18,668 bases of DNA from assembly GCA_009602725.1 (NCBI GenBank), contig WELB01000005.1, forward strand, positions 1,166,392 through 1,185,059. Reading direction: 5' to 3'. Numbering within the stretch: the first letter of the stretch is position 1; each line of letters starts with the position of its first letter. The notes beneath the pieces were generated by a model, which saw nothing but the letters and a program-made list of their open reading frames with translations, made no database searches and was not told the origin of the DNA. This document shows, piece after piece, positions 8,097 to 18,668 of the stretch. Source of the stretch: Spirogloea muscicola (Eukaryota; Streptophyta; Zygnematophyceae; Spirogloeales; Spirogloeaceae). Position numbers and translations under genes: made by a program.

Positions 8097-8366
8097 GAAG
8101 AGAAGTGCGCGCCCATAGAGAAGAGGGGCTGGCAAAGCCAGCCTAAAAAAGAACGGACAATGTCCAAAGCCAAAGAAAGAGGAGCCGGAGAAAGAAGAAG
8201 AAGTGGCTCTCCCAATGGGGGCAAGGGCTGTGAGAAGCCAGCCCGAAAAGATTGACAAGGTTCGAAGGGGCCAAACTACGAGCTAAGCAGCGACTGGAGA
8301 AAGGACTACACTACAGAACACTGCAGAACACAGAAACGATGCAGAGGAAAGCTCAGTACCCACGAG
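8097..8366 (+). repeat. Repeat matching 2761-2922 in inverted orientation, split by a 101-bp insert
   Basis: The outer blocks 8097-8194 and about 8296-8366 match the reverse complement of 2761-2922. The left-hand homologue lacks 8195-8295. The block includes the near-palindrome GGGGCTGGCAAAGCCAGCC at about 8125-8143. Confidence 0.8.
8195..8303 (+). mobile_element. ~101-bp short repeat unit inserted with apparent 8-bp target-site duplication (copy 1)
   Basis: The unit 8195-8295 interrupts a repeat whose homologue at 2761-2922 is uninterrupted. The octamer GGAGAAAG occurs just before it (8187-8194) and as its right flank (8296-8303), as a target-site duplication would. The homologue has a single GGGAAAAAG at the corresponding point. 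The unit contains GTGGCTCTCCCAATGGGG, the GGCTGTGAGAAGCCAGCC hairpin, and TTGACAAGGTTCGAAGGGGC, and ends AGCAGCGACT. Its near-ends AGTGGCT (8202) and AGCGACT (8289-8295) are inverted with one mismatch. An 8-bp duplication suits a hAT-type miniature element; GGTTCGAA also resembles a pol III B box, so a SINE is the rival reading. Confidence 0.65.
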
Positions 8367-8367
8367 T

Positions 8368-8468
8368 GAAGAAGTGGCTCTCCCAATGGGGGCAAGGGCT
8401 GTGAGAAGCCAGCCCGAAAAGAATTGACAAGGTTCGAAGGGGCCAAACTACGAGCTAAGCAGCGACTG
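8368..8468 (+). repeat. Second copy of the ~100-bp unit
   Basis: Direct repeat of 8197-8296. By eye the two differ only by one extra A (AAAAGAATTGAC against AAAAGATTGAC). Flanking sequences differ and I see no target-site duplication here. The near identity, compared with the more diverged copies at 1858 and 1987, suggests recent duplication or gene conversion. Confidence 0.85.
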
Positions 8469-8714
8469 CGGGGCCTGAAGAGGCTGTGGCAGAACGGGGG
8501 AGGATGGACCACTTAGTAGTTACGAGTGAGGAGCCTCACATCCGACAGACTAGCTGCCGGTAAACTATCCCCCAAACTACCCCCCACGAGTGAGCAACAT
8601 CAGGTCTGAGTAGCTGAGAGAGCTTGAGAGGGGGGCAGCGAAGAGCGGGGGGGAGGCAAGCGCATACGATACACCTGAGCCCACGAGCCAGCGGCGTTGA
8701 AGTCAGCCGGCTCN
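8469..8714. other. Upstream region of the phospholipase gene; single N at 8714
   Basis: No gene. The octamer ACGAGTGA occurs at about 8523 and 8587 (and at 8362). The minus strand at 8684-8707 carries copy 2 of the ADFNAAGS coding-like repeat, followed by WAQVYRMRLPP. An undetermined base at 8714 immediately precedes the (GA)n tract, so assembly at this point may be imperfect. Confidence 0.5.
8684..8713 (-). repeat. Copy 2 of the ADFNAAGS coding-like repeat
   Basis: The minus strand encodes EPADFNAAGSWAQ from 8713 downward. Compared with 4122-4145, the codons for ADFNAAGS differ only at third positions (GCA/GCT, AAT/AAC, TCA/TCG). Probably a relic of a protein-coding transposable element. 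Confidence 0.5.
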
Positions 8715-8820
<106 letters not shown>

Positions 8821-8934
8821 GGGGCAAAAGCCAAAGCGAGCGAGCCAGCGAGTGCCCCGGGGAGGCCGGGGCTCTGCGCAGCCGCGCCTGCGGCGCCTGC
8901 CAAGGCGGGAGCAGGGCGCTGCCGGGGCTTGCTC

Positions 8935-14619
<5,685 letters not shown>

Positions 14620-15147
14620 CACGAGACAGACGAAGCCCAAGCACTCATCCTGATCAAACACCTTACTTCAATATTGTACACTTATGAGCAGTACAACCTT
14701 AACAGTGGTTTTTCCCAGTTGGGGATTTTTAGTGCCACATTGAAATGAATAAGGTTAGTCAACCCTGTTCAGCCACAAGGGCCTTCTTGAGGCTGACATG
14801 ACTTCCATCTCTTCATTGCGTCCATGATAAATGTCCTTGGCGTCCCTCCAATAATTTCTCCCACTCATTTGAGTTGAGGTGCGCAGTGCGTCAGAGCCTT
14901 AGCAATAGCTCGTCGGCGCAACGCTAAGGTTGCTGCATGCTGAGCAGCCACGACACTGTCTCCCGTGGCACGCAACTGTAGGCAGGGAGGGGGGGGGGGG
15001 AGGGAGGGGGGGGCGGTCCGAGTGCATGTAGATGAAGTGGCGGTCCATGCAAGTGTTTAGCTGCTGTAGGACCTGCCAAATTTTGGCAGGCCAGCAGCTT
15101 TGCGTGTTTGCATGGTACATGGTATGGCGGTGCTCCGTCGTTGCCGC
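14620..15147. other. Intergenic region between two convergent genes
   Basis: Holds the 3' UTRs of the plus-strand phospholipase and minus-strand amylase genes. No gene seen. I found no TGTAA (the usual algal poly(A) signal) on plus just after the phospholipase stop. Runs of G at about 14987-15014 on plus could form a quadruplex. Confidence 0.6.
15072..15090. repeat. Perfect palindrome between convergent genes
   Basis: CCTGCCAAATTTTGGCAGG: 9-bp arms around a single T. Outside it, GCTGCTG (about 15060) and CAGCAGC (about 15093) can extend the stem after a bulge. It is located 60-80 bp past the amylase stop codon, so it would form a hairpin in the amylase 3' UTR and, if read that far, in the phospholipase transcript. 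Confidence 0.85.
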
Positions 15148-18100
15148 TCAACACCGCAGCCATGCTGCAAACTCGAGGCCCGAAACAATGAGCTTCCACA
15201 AACCACCGCCGCCTCCAGCCGGCGGCGTCCATCCGTCAGCGCCGATGCGCATGGCCAGGCGGTCTCCAACCTGCCAGGAGGACAGAGTGCCAGCTGAAAG
15301 GCCGTCGGAGCTCAACTATGGACTGAATAGCTTTGGCTTAGGAGAACATTGTCGAAGGAACTGAGGCTCAGGAAGCAACCTGCGCGCAGTAGCGGTCATT
15401 GCTGGCTTCGGCGATGCGGATAGACGACCGGCTGTGAATGCCGGCCTTGCGCCGCAAGGCAATCTGGAAGGAGCGCCGCAGGAGAGGCGAGGGAGGAGGA
15501 AGTTGGTATGAGGGTGGAGGGATAGCAGCAAGTGGAGGAAAGGCTCCGCAACATTGGGGCTGACAGCGTTGCCATGAGCATCAAGAGATGGCAGCCAGCG
15601 AGCAGGATGATGGGCTGTCCATAGAAGCGGACTGTCTGGCGGGGTTGGCGCAAGCAAGCTGACCAGGTCCGTGAGCACGCGCCGCAGCTCGTCGCCCCAG
15701 CAGAAGAAGTGGTCGTAGAACACAGTCGGGAGGCCCGGGTGCGTCAGAATGTACGTGTACCCCTGCCACAGCGGCGCAGTATAGAGCAATGCATCTGTGA
15801 GTATAGATCTGGATAACATCATGTCCTGAGAGAGATGTTGGTTGTTTGTTTGATGGAGAACAGCATCGAGATACTGCGGCAGGTTCTTACCTGGCTAATG
15901 TGCTCGGCTGGGAAGGGCCAGTGCGCCTGCGATGCAGTAGCAGGACGGCATGCAAGTAAGCCCGGAAAGAGGAGGATTAGGGAAGGAGACGGGAGGGAGG
16001 CAGAGAGGTGACAGTGGAGGGAGGAAGTGCTATCAAGTGAACACAAGGAGGGAGAGAAAGTACAGCGGAGAGACAATGAGTAGAGAGGAGTGGAGAGTGG
16101 AAACATTTCTCTGGGCTTGCCTGCGTGGAACCGGTGTCGTGGTTGTCTATAAACGTGACAGCGCGTGACGGCCAGATGCCGAGCACGCCAGGCGGCCGGC
16201 CCAACGGGTCCCGAAGCCGCCAATACTCCCGCGACCGCACCGCCTCCTGAAGGATGCCCTTGGTTGTGAAGTCGAAGGCCGTGGCGAGGCCCCCAGTGCG
16301 GTCGACCCAGTCGACAATGCGCTGCCGGTGGCTGTCTGCACGCACAGAGGAGGGGCCACCATCAAGAAGAAGCGGACAAGGGTTGCGACGAGGAGGGGGG
16401 ACAAGATGGAGGAGGAAGGTGCAAGCTCATAGGTAGACGCCAGTGGCTGGCTGCACTGCCGGCCATGCTGGCAGCAGCAGGCAAGCCCACGAGGAATGCA
16501 GACTGGCGACTATTGGTCTGCCACGGCGGTGGTGGCAGCGGCGGTGGCGATGTACCCTGATCGTAGGAGAGCTCGGCGGACGCGGCGCCCGAGTAATTGC
16601 AGGCATCCCAGTACTCGCCAATGGCAAAGTCAGGCCGCGCCGCTTCGATGTAGGCGCGCACGAATTCCGCGCTGTACCCCTTGGCAAAGTCAAAGCGGAA
16701 AGAGCTGTATCCAACGTTGTCCCGCAGCCATGTGAGCCAGGCAGACAGGTCGTCGCGCACGAAGCGCTGCGTGTGGTCGATGTTGGCTGCACCGCCAAAC
16801 GTCTCGCCCGTGCTCGCGTTACCCTGGCGGCAGTCCCCCACAGGCCCGCAACAGGCCAGAGCGCACGAGAGGTGAGGGAGGAGGGAGGGAGGGCCGCTAG
16901 GAGAGGCAGGGCCGCAAGAGAAACCGCTGCAGAGGGACAAGAAGAGGTGGAGGGAGGTTGGAGGAGAGAAGGGGGAGGGAAGCGGGGGAGGGTGGTGGAG
17001 AAGGCTGCTGAGTGCCAATGGAAATGGCGGCAGGTGTGCGTCTCACCCGGCCACCAGTGTCGGACGTGACAGAAGTCTCGTCCCAGCCCATGGGCACGCC
17101 GTCGTATCGGTTGTAGGTGCCGCCCTCGCCCTGCGTTGTGCCGCACCGGTGGTTGATCACGATGTCGGCAACGCTGCGCAGCCGCGAAGCCCGCAGCATG
17201 GCCAGCAACGACCGTAGCTCCGCCTCGCTGCCGTACGCCGACTCGAGGCTGTACAGATTCCGAGGGAGGTAACCTGCGCGCCAGCGCCAATCACAGTAGC
17301 ACGCAGGCAGGGGCGGCAGGAAGTTCAGTTGCACATGGCTTGCTGCTATCAAACTGGTCCTGGAGTGCGTTGCGGCAAGAGGAAGGAGGCAAGGAGCACG
17401 CACAGGGAAGCGGAAGTTGGGAGGGAAGGCAGACACAGGGAGCGCGTAAGGAGGGAGGCAGAGGAGGAGGCGGGGAGGAGGTGAGGCTGAGGCACGTGCC
17501 CTGAGGAGCGAGGGACTCGGATGACGGCGGCAGCCACACGGCCGTAAACCCCGCAGCGACGATGTCCGGCACGCGCTTCTGCAGCTCGCGCCACCATGCC
17601 TGCTTGTGCGACTCCCAATGGAACGCCTGCACCGACATCAACAGCGCCTGCTCAGTGCTATCAACCAAGCGGCGGCTGTATGGCGGCTGCGTAGGGAGCT
17701 GCCGACGACAAGCAGGGCAGCTCTTGCAAAGTTGAGGAGGTGAGAGAGGAGGGAGGCGGCAGAAGGGGAGAAGGAAGGAGGGAGGACGAGGGAATGACCT
17801 GCAGGATGACCTCCTCGCCTCTAGCAATCACGCCCTTTACGGCTGCTGCTGGCCACGCCGCCGCCGCCCCGCCGCAGTGTTCGAGGTCAGCGGCAGAGCA
17901 GCACGGCAAGACGACCACCATAACGGGGCACCATACCAGCAGCCAGCATCTAGCACTGCCGCTTGGCATGCCCGCATACGTATTATGAGCTTCTAATCAG
18001 CAGCGATTGAGGGACAGGCGCAGCAATGGGGAGTGGACGAGATCCTCACAGCTCTCGCGGTCGCTGCGCCAGTTCGGATCCTGCATACGAAGCAGCAGTG

Positions 18101-18149
18101 CTGCCAACTCAGTGGCGGTGGGGTGGCCAGCGCCATCGCTCCAGGCCAT
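15148..18149 (-). CDS. Alpha-amylase, GH13 family, plant type (10 exons)
   Basis: Endo-hydrolyses alpha-1,4-glucan (starch). Minus-strand exons by eye: 18149-18050, 17848-17799, 17650-17500, 17273-17047, 16823-16556, 16335-16121, 15926-15891, 15762-15664, 15463-15380, 15270-15148. Phases agree and the sum is 1353 nt (450 residues plus stop). GH13 regions in order: DIVINH (137-142), FRFDFAKGY with nucleophile D221, IGEYWD with acid/base E246, and [11 protein letters not shown] with D332. The plant-type motifs [39 protein letters not shown] and YILTHPG are all present. The C-terminal beta domain ([21 protein letters not shown]) ends in AWLRC. Introns 17274-17499 and 15927-16120 fit the family only with GC donors (CAGG|GCACGT and CAG|GCAAGC). 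The first two exons and the ATG are the weak part. An N-terminal extension or targeting peptide encoded further upstream cannot be excluded, so location (plastid, cytosol or secreted) is open. Confidence 0.92.
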
Positions 18150-18668
18150 GAAGGCAGGGCGGAGGAGGGCGAGAGTGAGGGTGAGAGAGGGTGACCTGGG
18201 GGGAGGCGGCCTCGGACGTCGGCGTCAGGGCCTCCGTCGGCGACCGCAGGGCCTGCAGAGCCATCCGCAGCGGCGGCGTCTCAGTCTCGCCTCTGTCCTC
18301 CCCTCCTTGTTCTTGCCTCCACTATTCCTCGCCAACCGCCACCTGATCTGATGGCTACCAGCTCCTGCCGCCATCGTTCTACCTCCCTCCTGAATTTCCC
18401 AGGACTGCCTCGAGGCGCCGAGCTCGAATTGCAGCGGCAGCGGCGGCGATCGTGCTCCCGGGGACCTCGGCAGCGGCTGGCTGCCCCGAGCGAGGAGACG
18501 GCTTCCACTGGCAGCGGGCGACGAGACGGGGCGGGAGACGAGAAGAGAAGATGAAGCCATTGGGGAAGCGATGTGGGAGGACGCGCACCTCCCACGAGCC
18601 CCGGCGGTAGAGGCCGCCGCCGCCGTTGGCGACGCTGCCGCCGCCGCCGCCGCCGCCGCCGGGCCCGC
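18150..18668 (-). other. Upstream of amylase; possible further coding exons, unresolved
   Basis: On minus, several short frames look coding-like but could not be linked in phase. From about 18640 to 18589 there is a Gly-rich run followed by NGGGGLYRRGSWE, ending at a GAG|GTGCGC donor. From about 18283 to 18197 there is ETETPPLRMALQAL then RSPTEALTPTSEAASPQ, ending at a CAG|GTCACC donor. They may be 5' exons of the amylase (for example an N-terminal targeting or starch-binding region), exons of another gene, or chance in GC-rich DNA. Confidence 0.3.
18610..18659. repeat. (GCC)n trinucleotide tract
   Basis: GCC repeats on plus with a short interruption (TTGGCGACGCT), equal to GGC (polyglycine) on minus. 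Reaches almost to the window edge. Confidence 0.9.

Noticed and set aside
1858-8468. A CRISPR-like array formed by the repeated hairpin motif
   Set aside because: Spacing is irregular, orientation mixed, copies diverged, and no cas-like gene is present; the DNA is eukaryotic.
16427-17290. 287-codon minus-strand ORF as the amylase frame
   Set aside because: It is a shifted frame across two real exons; the conserved GH13 motifs lie in the other frame and join through introns.

Overview
The window looks like nuclear DNA of a GC-rich eukaryote, most likely a unicellular green alga. The evidence is three intron-bearing genes of plant/algal type, many short introns (about 140-320 bp) with purine- or pyrimidine-biased low-complexity sequence, a (TTTAGGG)-like telomeric tract inside one intron, and long (GA)n/(CT)n microsatellites. 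The lineage is inferred from gene type only and I cannot name a species.

Layout. At the left edge, on the minus strand, is the 5' exon of an SMI1/KNR4 (SUKH) domain protein (75-341), continuing off the window. From 342 to about 8700 I find no intact gene. This is a repeat-built region. It holds purine-rich low-complexity DNA (about 600-1210), a 222-bp inverted repeat (1227-1448 against 7671-7891), a family of short hairpin-bearing repeats with the core CCAGCCC scattered from about 960 to 8470, and a visibly more AT-rich block (about 3700-7560). That block carries a decayed Ty3/gypsy retrotransposon pol on the plus strand (reverse transcriptase, RNase H, integrase, in that order, about 4765-6860) and a possible LINE-type remnant on the minus strand (about 4107-4302). 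On the right side of the region, a ~101-bp repeat unit sits inside an otherwise matching inverted repeat with what looks like an 8-bp target-site duplication.

The right half holds two convergent, apparently intact genes. A C2-domain phospholipase D of the plant beta/gamma/delta type lies on plus, 8935-14619. I resolve it into 15 exons and 928 residues with both HKD motifs. A GH13 alpha-amylase of plant type lies on minus, 15148-18149. I resolve it into 10 exons and about 450 residues with all catalytic residues present, and two of its introns appear to use GC-AG splice sites. The stop codons lie about 530 bp apart, with a perfect 9-bp-arm palindrome and G-rich tracts between them. Exon 1 of the phospholipase gene is bracketed by a (GA)n tract and a complementary (CT)n tract.

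The two enzymes (phosphatidate production; starch breakdown) are not an operon or an obvious pathway pair. Their neighbourhood is probably just gene order. The most unusual material is the repeat architecture upstream of the phospholipase gene; I see no clear new multi-gene system. All alignments and splice models here were made by eye.
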